Shown in pieces: positions 1 to 9,086 of a stretch of 33,271 nt of DNA. A program made the position numbers and the translations under genes. This DNA comes from Shewanella benthica KT99 (GTDB taxonomy: Bacteria > Pseudomonadota > Gammaproteobacteria > Enterobacterales > Shewanellaceae): assembly GCF_000172075.1 (NCBI RefSeq), contig NZ_ABIC01000045.1:1-33271 (forward strand). The letters run 5' to 3'. The notes beneath the pieces were generated by a model. That model was given only the letters and a program-made list of their open reading frames with translations. It was not told the DNA's origin and ran no database searches. Position 1 is the first letter of the stretch; every line of letters begins with the position of its first letter.

Positions 1-199
1 GCTACGCACGGGCTTTTTTCGTTTTAGTCTGGAAAATGACCGAACGAACATGGGGAATATAGATAGCGCATGCGAAGCATGCATCCTTTCATGTGATAGT
101 AGGGTGCAGACCTTGCGCTTATCAAGCGTAGCTTGATGCTGGGTCTGAACGCGGAGGATTTATCCGAAGCCGGGCCATTGGAAGGCGCCTCCGCTTTTT
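1..199 (+). repeat. Dispersed intergenic repeat, copy A (cut by window start)
   Basis: This stretch shares an ordered series of blocks with 1155-1395: a terminator-like half stem followed by TTTTTTCGTTTT, then AGTCTGGAAA, ATGGGGAATATA, CATGTGATAG, TAGGGTG, GAACGCGGAGG and GGGCCATTGGAAGGCGC. No credible coding sequence is present. The left edge is cut, so the gene it originally followed is unknown. Its right end folds as a terminator-like stem-loop. I read it as one member of a dispersed intergenic family in this genome; copy number elsewhere cannot be seen from here. Confidence 0.6.
151..199 (+). terminator. Terminator-like stem-loop ending repeat copy A
   Basis: GCGGAGG (151-157) pairs with CCTCCGC (188-194) around a 30-base loop and is followed by TTTTT. 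The long loop is unusual for an intrinsic terminator. The same core (GGGCCATTGGAAGG) recurs in copies B and C, where the stem is partly lost. Confidence 0.5.
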
Positions 200-233
200 G
201 TTCCATGACTGGCGCAGTCCTGATTTTACAGTG

Positions 234-262
234 AAAAAGCCACCTGAATAAGGTGGCTTTTT
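234..262. terminator. Bidirectional intrinsic terminator
   Basis: AAAAAGCCACCT pairs perfectly with AGGTGGCTTTTT around a GAATA loop, giving a U-tract in both directions. It lies in gene-free DNA between repeat copy A and the IS630 remnant and probably belonged to a gene left of the window. Confidence 0.75.
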
Positions 263-325
263 GTACAGGAAGTACTTATCCTTGAACGCCAAGGATGGCG
301 TAGGAAAGGGTTTGCGTCTGGGATT

Positions 326-1129
326 TATACCATTCTAAGTAAAAATATGATCTAATTGTGATCATCATATCTTCTTCATTTGTATTCATGGATAATTTTA
401 AAAATACAGATTTCAATGCTCTTGCTCGTAGCCAGACATCCATTCAAATGAAGATGCGCTTGCTTGCACTCGCTCATTTTCAAGATGGAAAGTCTCGGAC
501 TCAAATTTCTCAATTTTTAAAAGTGAGTAGAACCAGTGTCAACAAGTGGGTACATGTCTATTTAACAGAAGGCCTAGCAGGCTTACAAGAGAAACCACGT
601 ACTGGTAGCCCCACATTTATTAGCACTAAACAACGAGCGCAACTGGCTGACTACATAGAAAAAAGAGCAAGTAGCGCTCAAGGTGGTAGATTAACTGGGG
701 CACATATTCATACCTATTTGGTTCAGTATGCCCAAGCAGAGGTATAGGCCAAGCAATAGTGGTTCCATGGACGAGTAAAGAAGCCATGATCCTGCACTTG
801 AGACAGATCTCGGAAGTCACAGAAGCAGACAGACATGCAGTCGTTATTATGGATGGAGCTGGCTGGCATACCGATGGCATTGCAGATGAATTCAATAATG
901 TCAGCCTCATCAAATTACCCCCTTATTCACCTGAGCTTAATTCGATCGAACAAGTGTGGAGCTGGATGCGCCAGCACTGCCTTGCCAATCGAGTTTTCAA
1001 AAATTATGAAGATATTGTTGATAGTGTTTGTGAAGCCTGGAACACTTTCACCGAGAGTGCTGAAAGAGTGACAAAAATGTGTTCTAGGGATTGGGCGAAT
1101 ATGACCAGTTAATTTTCCAGATTGGTATA
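326..1129 (+). mobile_element. Internally deleted IS630-family element with TA flanks
   Basis: The element runs from TACCATTCT (328) to AGATTGGTA (1127) and is bounded on both sides by TA (326-327 and 1128-1129), the target duplication expected of IS630/Tc1-mariner elements. Left end TATACCATTC and the reverse complement of the right end TATACCAATC form the terminal inverted repeat. At about 800 bp it is roughly 300 bp shorter than a usual member, in line with the missing middle of its transposase. It sits between two copies of a dispersed repeat and ends 8 bp before a terminator. It cannot move itself but may be mobilised by an intact relative. Confidence 0.85.
358..1112 (+). pseudogene. IS630-family transposase, middle deleted
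   Basis: The first part (likely ATG at 388, to 747) encodes an N-terminal helix-turn-helix domain of the IS630 type, with QISQFLKVSRTSVNKWV as the recognition region and a PRTGSP linker. The C-terminal catalytic part continues in another frame from about 715 to 1112, reading YLFGSVCPSRGIGQAIVVPW, then the second catalytic Asp in VIMDGAGWH and the third acidic residue in PYSPELNSIEQVW. About 100 residues between the two parts, including the DEARFGQ-type motif with the first Asp, are absent, so the join near 706-728 is both a deletion and a frame change. The DDE triad is incomplete and the product inactive. Programmed frameshifting cannot restore it because the sequence itself is missing. Confidence 0.85.
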
Positions 1130-1136
1130 ATACACG

Positions 1137-1169
1137 AAAAAGCCCGTTGCTAACGCAACGGGCTTTTTT
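1137..1169. terminator. Strong intrinsic terminator
   Basis: AAAAAGCCCGTTGC pairs with GCAACGGGCTTTTTT around a four-base loop. It heads repeat copy B, and its right half matches the first bases of the window, so both repeat copies began with such a terminator. Confidence 0.8.
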
Positions 1170-1395
1170 CGTTTTTAGTCTGGAAAGATGACCACTCGAA
1201 GATGGGGAATATAAAGAGCCCGAACGCAGTGAGGTTCATTCCATGTGATAGGTAGAGATTTGCTCCTGCAATCTCGACACTTCCCACATCCTTGTGGGTC
1301 GTAGGGTGAAACGGGCGTTATTAGCGAAGCGCAGCTTTGCGCCCGTTGAACGCGGAGGGCTTGCCCGAAGCTGGGCCATTGGAAGGCGCTTTGGT
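1155..1395 (+). repeat. Dispersed intergenic repeat, copy B
   Basis: It carries the same blocks in the same order as copy A, with an extra insert around 1250-1340 (CTCCTGCAATCTCGACACTTCC onward in function a spacer, not a gene). The final stem of copy A is broken here: GCGGAGG is kept at the left but the right arm reads GCGCTTTGG. Open frames on both strands here (for example 1175-1618 minus) follow the repeat and have no recognisable protein features. Confidence 0.6.
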
Positions 1396-1915
1396 TGCAG
1401 ACTACAAAACCACTACCCCTCGATGTCGCCCCGCTGCTGAGCGGGGTCCCCAGTTCAGCGACTGCGTCGCTTCTCGCTACAAAACAGTTGAATTCTGCGC
1501 ATTCAAAGCACTGATTTTTCGCCCCCATGTGTCCACTTCGCGGACTAGGAAAGGTCACTGATTTGCTCCTCGGTAACTGCTCCTGCGTTATTCTACTTAC
1601 CGCCATCCTTGGCGGCATATCCGCAGCCGGGCCATTGGAAGGTGCCTCCGTTTTTTGCGTTTGGGTATTTTTTAAATATAGATGCTATATCCCATATCCA
1701 ATTTCAAGGTAGGCAGGTGGCTTATCCACTTAAGCACGTACGTGCAGTGCCTACTGCCGATGTCGGTCGATAAATGCTCCTCGGTAACAGCTCCTGCGTT
1801 ACTCTACCGCTTATATCCATATAGTCGTTCAATTTCGACACTTCCACCAACAGCCCTTAGGGATATGAAGAATGCTTTGAAGCGTAGGGAAGGCTTAATA
1901 TCAAGTGGAATAAGT
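1396..1915. other. Gene-free repeat-rich spacer
   Basis: No gene is supported. It contains a hairpin CCCCGCT/AGCGGGG at 1429-1446, a third degenerate copy of the repeat core (CAGCCGGGCCATTGGAAGG, about 1624-1660, followed by TTTTTT) and a near-identical 32-bp pair, 1565-1596 and 1776-1807, beginning GCTCCTCGGTAAC. These look like layered remnants of the same intergenic repeat family. Confidence 0.5.
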
Positions 1916-3358
1916 TTATTCGGATAAAAGATCTACAAAGCCATTGACGGCGATCTTGCTTAAACAAGAATGTACCAGAGCTTTCGCTATTTCGACGCTA
2001 TCAGCTTCAGCGTAGCATCTGAGTTCAGGCGCATTTCCGGAGGGACGTAAGTGGATTATTCTGCCGTCTTTGAGGCTCATTCGTAAGCCATCGGTACAAT
2101 CAAGAGTCTGAATTGATACCCCTTCAAAACCTAAGGCCTTGAGTAGTCGGTTTGGATTTTCTTGGCCTAGAGTCAGAATGATTTGGCTACGCTCCGTGGC
2201 GAAGTTTTTTATACGGTTGCTATATGTCACTCTTTTGGGGAGTGAGTCGACTACGGCTGAAATAGTTTTGTGCTTAGCCTCTGCAAAAAGCATTAATGCT
2301 GGTAAGACAGCATCTCGAGTCGGCAGGGCTTTAAGTGTGTGCTGCTTGAACCTCACATCACTGCCGAGCAAGAAGCCTCCGTTTGCTTCAAAACCTGCGA
2401 TTGTTTCATAATTTTCTGCCAGAGCAGAAAATTCAGCAATGACATAGGGTGAGCCAATTCTTGTTCGTTTCACATGAGAGAAGTATGCGCAGCTCTCGAT
2501 GGCCGTATTGCTATTAACCGGTATTGCGATCGCCTCTATGTGCAGCGCATTGGCACAGAGTAAGCCTAAAATATCACCCCGCAGCCAAGTGCCATTTTCA
2601 TCGGCAACGAGGGGGCGATCGCCATCACCATCGGTTGAGAATATGGCATCGAGAGCATATTGTTTTGACCAGTTTCTCGCTTTAGCTATGTCCTCATCGG
2701 CTACAGCCTCGGTATCGATAGGCACAAACTCATCACTTCTCTCTAAAGCTATGACTTCGGCGCCCAGGGCCGAGAATATCTTAGAATATAAGTCTCGCCC
2801 AGCACTCGAGTGCTCATAAATACCAATACGCTTGCCTGTGAGAAATGTAGCATTAAACAATGATGTGTAGCGTTGGATATAAAGTCTTGCAGCATGCGGG
2901 TTCACAGTAAGGTTAGGAATGCCATCGAAGGGGGGGAACTCTGCCCGAGTACACAAGATCTCTTGTTCATCAGCTTTGCTTATTTCTCCATCGGGGCGAT
3001 AGAACTTCAAGCCATTACGGTCAAATGGAATGTGGCTTCCGGTGACCATGATACTAGGTATGTTATCTTGCATTGCGGCATATGCTAGTGCGGGTGTTGG
3101 AACTACGCCATAGTAAATCGCTTCGATACCTAAGTGTTCCAATGCCTTGGCACAGGTCATTGCCATCCGAAAACTACTAGGGCGATTATCAATCGCGATG
3201 GCGATATGGTTGAAAGTGAAGTGTTGTCGCTGAGTCGCGACAAATGAGAGGGTAAAAGCCGCACAAACCTCATTGGTAAATTGAGTGACCAGCCCACGAG
3301 CACCGCTGGTGCCAAAGCCTATACCACTACTTTTAATCACATCTGAACTCAATAACAT
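1916..3358 (-). CDS. manB: Phosphomannomutase
   Basis: It converts mannose-6-phosphate to mannose-1-phosphate in the cytoplasm for GDP-mannose synthesis. Alpha-D-phosphohexomutase hallmarks are in order: FGTSGARG near the N-terminus, the phosphoserine loop TGSHIP, the metal-binding DGDGDRP, the sugar-specificity loop GFEANGG and the phosphate-binding RPSGNAPELR near the C-terminus. TGSHIP differs from the commoner TASHNP but occurs in ManB/CpsG-type enzymes. A GTG at 3385 would add nine residues, but its purine-rich stretch abuts the codon; the ATG at 3358 has AGGA six bases upstream and gives 480 residues, a normal family length. It follows manC by 121 bp on the same strand and the two are probably co-transcribed. 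Phosphoglucomutase activity cannot be excluded by sequence, but the manC neighbour favours mannose. Confidence 0.9.
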   Translation of the reverse strand: MLLSSDVIKSSGIGFGTSGARGLVTQFTNEVCAAFTLSFVATQRQHFTFNHIAIAIDNRPSSFRMAMTCAKALEHLGIEAIYYGVVPTPALAYAAMQDNIPSIMVTGSHIPFDRNGLKFYRPDGEISKADEQEILCTRAEFPPFDGIPNLTVNPHAARLYIQRYTSLFNATFLTGKRIGIYEHSSAGRDLYSKIFSALGAEVIALERSDEFVPIDTEAVADEDIAKARNWSKQYALDAIFSTDGDGDRPLVADENGTWLRGDILGLLCANALHIEAIAIPVNSNTAIESCAYFSHVKRTRIGSPYVIAEFSALAENYETIAGFEANGGFLLGSDVRFKQHTLKALPTRDAVLPALMLFAEAKHKTISAVVDSLPKRVTYSNRIKNFATERSQIILTLGQENPNRLLKALGFEGVSIQTLDCTDGLRMSLKDGRIIHLRPSGNAPELRCYAEADSVEIAKALVHSCLSKIAVNGFVDLLSE

Positions 3359-3479
3359 CAACAATCCTATAGGTGCAGTAAGCACTCTCCCGTGAAGATG
3401 GTATGACTATTTCCCTTACTTAGCTTCAATACTAGAGGCTCAAATATCGAAGCTAAAGCTTATAAAGTAGGCCTGTCGT

Positions 3480-4913
3480 CTATACCTGCTCATCTTTGCG
3501 GCCGTAGCGGTCTTCAAGGCGTACAATATCATCCTCACCCAGATAGGACCCCGACTGCACTTCGATCAGCTCTAACGGGATTTTTCCCGGGTTTTCAAGG
3601 GCGTGGATAGTGCCAATGGGTATATATGTTGACTGGTTTTCTGTTAATAAGATTTCTTGATCACCGTTAGTCACTCTTGCGGTGCCGGACACCACGATCC
3701 AATGTTCGGCCCTGTGATGGTGCATCTGAACTGACAGTTTAGCGCCAGGGTTTACCGTGATATGTTTCACCTGAAAGCGCTGGCCGTAGTCGATAGAGTC
3801 ATATTTCCCCCAGGGACGATATACTTCACGATGATGCTGCCATTCACTGCGTTGGTTTGCTTTTAATTGCTCAACAATTTTTTTAACCTGCTGAACTTCG
3901 CTCTTTTTTGAAACTAAAATCGCATCTTTCGTTTCAACGATTATCATATCTTCGAGGCCTATGGTAGCCACTAGCTTGTCACTAGCGTGAACATAGGAAT
4001 TTCTGGTGTCTATGCTTATCACATCGCCTTGAAAGGCATTGCCGTTACTGTCCTTGTCTTTCACTTCCCAAAGCGCAGACCAGCTACCTACGTCACTCCA
4101 GCCACAATCCATGGGAACGACCACCACTTTATCTGAATCTTGGCTACTGCACAGAGGCTCCATTATTGCGTAATCGATAGAGTTATCCGGGCATGCCTCA
4201 AATGCGGCCTTATCCACTCGTAAAAAGTCGAAGTCCTGGGCAGTATTGGAGATAGCTTTTTCACATGCTGTATAGATCTCCGGGCTATGAGTTTTAAGCT
4301 CATCTAAGTAGCGACTGGCTTTAAACAGGAACATGCCACTGTTCCAATAGTAGTTCTTGCTATCCAGATAGGCTTGAGCCGTTGCCAGGTTGGGTTTCTC
4401 CACAAACTCTGCCACACAATAGCCTTTCTCATAGGTATCGCCGCGTTTTATGTAGCCATAACCGGTTTCTGGTGCCGTGGGCACAATACCGAATGTAACC
4501 AGCTTGCCAGCTTGAGCAAATTCAGTGGCCGTTTTAACGGACTGACGAAATGCTTGTTCATCTTTAATCAGGTGATCGGCCGCTAGCACTAACAATAAGG
4601 GATCATCATTATTTTTAACCGCGGTGAATGCTGCCAAGGCGATAGCCGGAGCCGTGTTGCGCCCTACAGGCTCAAGAATAATTCCGCTATTGGGGATCTT
4701 GTTGGCTCGAAACTGCTCTGCAACTGAAAACCTATGTTCTTCATTACAGATCACTAGGGCTGGAGCATGTTCGATCCCCTTGAGGCGCATAGCCGTGCTT
4801 TGTAGCATAGAGCTATCACCATTCAAGGTGAGAAACTGTTTGGGGAACATTTGTCGCGACAAGGGCCAGAGCCGTGAACCTGCTCCACCTGCCATTATTA
4901 CAGGTAAAATCAT
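3480..4913 (-). CDS. manC: Mannose-1-phosphate guanylyltransferase / mannose-6-phosphate isomerase
   Basis: A bifunctional enzyme of about 477 residues, the usual length for this type. The N-terminal nucleotidyltransferase begins with the GTP-binding signature IMAGGAGSRLWPLSR and has FVEKP and YYWNSGMFLF in the sugar-binding part, joining mannose-1-phosphate to GTP. The C-terminal cupin begins near RPWGKYDSIDYGQRF and carries QMHHHRAEHW, the metal-binding isomerase motif that interconverts fructose-6-P and mannose-6-P. The ATG is preceded by CGGAGAAAGA, a good ribosome site. With manB it supplies GDP-mannose for O-antigen, capsule or exopolysaccharide. No glycosyltransferase lies nearby, so the pair is either the detached end of a polysaccharide cluster or a stand-alone supply unit. 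Confidence 0.93.
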   Translation of the reverse strand: MILPVIMAGGAGSRLWPLSRQMFPKQFLTLNGDSSMLQSTAMRLKGIEHAPALVICNEEHRFSVAEQFRANKIPNSGIILEPVGRNTAPAIALAAFTAVKNNDDPLLLVLAADHLIKDEQAFRQSVKTATEFAQAGKLVTFGIVPTAPETGYGYIKRGDTYEKGYCVAEFVEKPNLATAQAYLDSKNYYWNSGMFLFKASRYLDELKTHSPEIYTACEKAISNTAQDFDFLRVDKAAFEACPDNSIDYAIMEPLCSSQDSDKVVVVPMDCGWSDVGSWSALWEVKDKDSNGNAFQGDVISIDTRNSYVHASDKLVATIGLEDMIIVETKDAILVSKKSEVQQVKKIVEQLKANQRSEWQHHREVYRPWGKYDSIDYGQRFQVKHITVNPGAKLSVQMHHHRAEHWIVVSGTARVTNGDQEILLTENQSTYIPIGTIHALENPGKIPLELIEVQSGSYLGEDDIVRLEDRYGRKDEQV

Positions 4914-5038
4914 TCTTTCTCCGAAAATAATAATTAAATCTGTTTAATTAGAGTCACATGTTAAATTTATTATAGTTGCAGCATATTTTTTTTAGCATGC
5001 TTATTTCCATTTTTCGTCGCTAAAATCTTATCAAGTAA

Positions 5039-5155
5039 GAAGCCGCAGTGATTATTCATGAGAAGTTTGAAGAAACCGCTATGCGGCTGGGTATGTCAAA
5101 GGATGTGATCGATAAGCTGTGTGACTCATATTTAGGTGGAGTCAGTAAGCTGTGA
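5039..5155 (+). pseudogene. Short coding remnant, unrecognised
   Basis: Directly after a stop, the plus frame reads 38 codons to TGA and includes HEKFEETAMRLGMSKDVIDK, a protein-like helical sequence with even codon use. There is no ribosome site or clear start (a GTG at 5048 is the only option), so I read it as the C-terminal stub of a lost gene. The remainder of 4914-5334 shows no gene; it would contain the manC promoter on the minus strand. Confidence 0.3.
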
Positions 5156-5334
5156 CTATGAAATATTGATCCTAAAAACGGGTCTCATGGCTAGCACAAA
5201 ACTCTTACCGAATTTTGGTGTAACTCGGCTGATTAAACTTTGGTGTCTTGTCGTTTAAGCTAGGCACTTCGCATTATGGATTTCTGTTAATCGTGTAGGC
5301 CTCTATCTTGTCTTCCTTGAGAAGGCGGTTGTAA

Positions 5335-8300
5335 TCATTGAGAGGTAATAAAAAAGCCGGCCACAGAGCGGCCGAAAAATTGACAGGAAACCTTGCCATT
5401 GCTTATGGTGAGTTCCAACACGGCGACATCATCGCTTATTACATCGGGCAGTATCAGGTCGATTTCGGCCAGGCTATTATCTTCTATGCTCAGTGAGGGA
5501 CCCGAAACCTGAGTCCAGATGTAAGTCGCGACATCATCGCTGTTGGGCACTGTACTAGAGGCTCCAGAAAGAGATAATGTGGTTTGCTCATTGGCCGTTA
5601 GTTCAACTTCACTCTCACCGTTTATTAGTGCAACGGGGATCCCTTCCAGGTACACAGGTTCAAGCGTTTCGCTCTGTTGGTTCTCATTGACGGTATGAGA
5701 GACTTCAAATAGCAACTCTTCAGACATTATCATGTTGGTGGTACTTAAATTTAGGATGATAGTTTGCACCTCACTCTGGGGAGCTTGAGTCAGCTGCCAG
5801 GTGAGGACTTGACCATCCTGAGTGCCTTCATGACTGTCACTTACGATAACAATTCCTTCAGGTAGCGTCGCCTGAATATCGAAGAGCACTGGTATCGCCA
5901 AAGTTGTGTACCGCGACATAGTAGCTACCTGGTTGTGGATCATTCACTTCACACACCTCGAAGGCGGTTTCGGTGGCGCTCTGACATAGTAAGTTTGCCA
6001 TCTCCGCAAAATTGTCTGGCTTACCATTGTAGTTGGCGTCGCGGCCGATATAGAGGTCCAGATCCGGTGAGCTGGTATCCTTGATGCGGACGACAATATG
6101 CTTGGTCGATGGCGTGACGTTGATCAGCTGAGTTGCTATCATTCCAGACATTGGTCGGCCAGCTGGCGGTATCGCTATCGTCGCGGGGAATCGTAGTTGT
6201 GATAACTTCGACTTCGGCTAACTCGAATACGCCTACCTGGACATTATTGGATCCTATGGTAGTGATGCCTTCGATTGGTGCACTATCCTTGCTCTTGTTG
6301 GTCTCGATCGAGGTGCTGGCAGGGTAGCTGCCAGCGACGAACGTACCGATCACTGGCATGGCAGAAGGAGTCAGGTTAGTGTCTGATGGCGTGAGTAGCA
6401 AGCGGCCCATACCGAATTCAGCATTGTAGCCTTCCGAGATCGTCGCCGTAACCATTAGCTCAATACTCTCACCGGCGGCCAGAGTAAAGCTGCTGGGTGT
6501 CGAGGCCACACTCATTCCTACCACGCTGGCGTCACCGCTGGTGGTCCATGTGGAGGCCGCAGTCCAAGTCATCATACAGTCACGCTGGACTGCGGAAGGC
6601 ATGTTCATCGATTCTGGCTTGCCACCAAGATCTGGGTTGGCATCGACATATTCTTGATATGACACATTCATTATCAAGCCGGTATTTAGGGCGCGATCGA
6701 TGCGAATGCTACCCGCGACGGAATCGAAGAAGTCCGATGGAGTGATTCCGTCGTCCTTATGGGTATTGAATTCGGCACTCAGCATCAAGGCAGACTGTAA
6801 CTCGGCAGGCGTCCACTCAGGCTTGATTGCGGTGATCAATGCCATGGCGCCCGCAACGTGCGGGCTGGCCATGGAGGTGCCAGACATAAAGGTATACGGC
6901 GATTCGCTCTTGGTTTCACGCCACGGCTGGTACTCTGAGTTAGCCGCGTATATTGCCACTCCAGGTGCTGCTACATGCGGGGTTAACCAGCGGTTCATGA
7001 TGGGTTCAGGGCCGCGAGAGGTAAATTCCGCTGCGATATCGGCCTTGTCTGGATTGCTCTCCATCACGGATGCCGAAATGGTGGCAGCGTGATCGCTACC
7101 CGAGGCCAGCCAAGTGGTTAGCTCACTGCCCTGGGCAGCATCTATATGAATCGAGGGTAATACATGAAAATCGGCATCGACGGTTTCAGAGCCGCCTTCG
7201 ACATTGATTAATATCATGCCACCGGCGGTCGCCCCTTCGCCATGAAGAGGCGATAGGCTAGTGTCCCCGCCACTGAAGATGCTCTCTTTCTCCGTGAAGC
7301 TACGGTCGTGGGTATAGGCGGCAACAGTGGTTAGCCAGGGGGCGTTGCCCAGGGAGCCAACTGTTTCTGGTTCTGGGCCTGAGTTACCTGCCGAGGTCGC
7401 CACATGGATCCCGGCCTCACGTGCCGATAGGAAGGCTTGTGCATCTGTGTCATACCAAGGATTACTCGCGCCGCCCCCGACGGAATAGTTTAATACTTGG
7501 ACGCCATTCTCGATGGCATGCTCCACGGCTAGGGCGGTGATATCAGACCAACAGCCAGCATCGGCGGCACAGACCTGATATGAGACGATATTGGCGTGGG
7601 GAGCTACGCCGCTTATCTGGCCGAAGGTGAATTCGGCGACATCGCCCATCGCATTGTAGATAGGCACATTGTTAACGACGTTACCCGCCGTTGTCGATGC
7701 TGTGTGTGAGCCATGGCCGTTGTGATCGATACCGATTCGGTCATCGCCTTCGGGTATATAGTCATCCATCACCCCTTCGTGGGCCCAAATACCGATCAGT
7801 TTATCGTTGCAGTAGTGAGCGAGTTCAGCCTCGGCGCAGTGCCCCAGATATATTCCTTCGCCAAGGGGATTAGTATGATCGTATTCGTCACCCCCGATAT
7901 CGGCGAATGAGGGATTGAATGCACTGATACCAGTATCTATGATGCCGACGATGATGCCTTCGCCCTTAGTGGAGATGCCGGTGGCACTGCCGTCCCAAGC
8001 AGCCTGGATGTGTCTAGGGCCTGAGTCGGTGGTAAGGTGGCGTCGCTGTACCTTCTGCACCAGCTTGATGCCTGCGACCGAGGCCAGTTGCTCGGCTTCC
8101 TGCTCGGTTAAGTCGGTGCTGAAACCGTTGAGGGTAATTCGATACTGGCTCTTGATGTCGAGTCGTCGATTCAGGCTAGCCTGGACACGCTTGAGCGTCG
8201 AGTCTGTCTGCCTGGCCAGATAACTTAGGTAGTTTTGGCTGGCTGCGCTGTGAACGTTAAGGGTGCCGCGGTCTTGGCGGGTGTTGGCGGTGTTACTCAA

Positions 8301-8570
8301 TACGCTGGTAGCCTGCAAGTCGGCGATATCGCCTCTGTAGGTGTCCAGAGGTTGATCATCAAGCAGGACCATATAGAGGTTATCGGTATTTCGTTTACTC
8401 GCCTTGAGCTCACTGGTACGCTGGCTGCTGTTATTGTAGATACCACGACTATCGACCATATTGGCCTGAATGACAGGGCTTAATATTATGCTTAGTGCGG
8501 CTGCGATCAGACTTTTTTTATAGGTTAACTTCACCTGGTCTTTCTCATTTTTAGTTATTCTTGAGTCCAT
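5335..8570 (-). pseudogene. Secreted subtilisin-like (S8) serine protease, broken by two frameshifts
   Basis: The first frame (8570-6021) encodes a signal peptide, an I9 inhibitor propeptide (about residues 62-180) and the S8 catalytic domain: Asp212 in GIIDTGIS, His286 in NGHGSHTAS, oxyanion Asn396 in ATSAGNSG and Ser566 in SGTSMASPH. A shortened PA-like insert (about 440-500) lies between His and Ser. Beyond the catalytic domain the reading changes frame near 6125-6135 into a PPC-type region (HIVVRIKDTSSPDLDLYIG) and again near 5885 into a beta-sandwich tail. Each frame continues where the previous one loses sense, so these are two indels in one gene. The end is odd too: the last codons run through a terminator and no C-terminal sorting tail is seen. 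Translation may start at the ATG at 8570 (GAGGT close by) or at an in-frame GTG 12 codons later that gives a more typical signal peptide. The catalytic domain is intact, so a truncated active protease is possible. Confidence 0.85.
5349..5374 (-). terminator. Intrinsic terminator of the S8 protease gene
   Basis: On the minus strand CGGCC and GGCCG pair around a seven-base loop and are followed by GGCTTTTTTATT. It lies inside the last codons of the third frame, which suggests the original stop codon was further upstream and that the extreme C-terminus is also frame-altered. Confidence 0.65.
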
Positions 8571-9086
8571 CTACCTCAGATATTGATCAATCTGAGAAGG
8601 CAGTTGTTCGGTATTTGTTACTCCAACCTAAACTTGATAACCCAAGGCGATCGATCTGAGCAAATCTAGCGCTACTATTTGGTGTCACTTATGTTTCAGT
8701 TAATTTTCAATTCCTTTAAATACAACGATTTGTAGCGATACCCTGTATCTAGATGTATCCTAATTTTCTATTGTCAGGGTTCGGTTGGCCAAATCCTAAT
8801 TGCAACTAGAACGTTGGCTATATTGAATTCCAGTTGAATTCCCGCTCAACATAAACCACTCTAAAACTAAAATTAAGCTATTGATTTAGCAAAGATTGAA
8901 GAGTAATCGAAACAGAAAAGAAACAAAATAAACGCCTGAAAGCTTGTTGTTTGAGGCTATTTGACAGAAAACCATAGGGGTGAGCGTTAACAGGCCGTTA
9001 ACCGACGGTAGCGGTTTCACTGATTAGCCTAAAAAGATAAGGGCTAAAAAAATAACAAGATTATCGCAACTTCTTAGGGAAATAAT
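8571..9086. other. Intergenic region between two divergent protease-related genes
   Basis: About 515 bp, AT-rich, without a supported gene. It must hold the promoter of the S8 protease (minus) and that of the hybrid ORF at 9087 (plus). I see no convincing regulator site, RNA gene or repeat. Confidence 0.4.

Noticed and set aside
358..1112. Programmed frameshift transposase
   Set aside because: Some IS elements join two frames by frameshifting, but here about 100 residues including the first catalytic Asp are absent, so frameshifting could not produce an active enzyme.
1175..1618. 147-codon minus-strand ORF
   Set aside because: It covers repeat copy B and neighbouring repeats, has no ribosome site or domain, and its composition follows the repeats.
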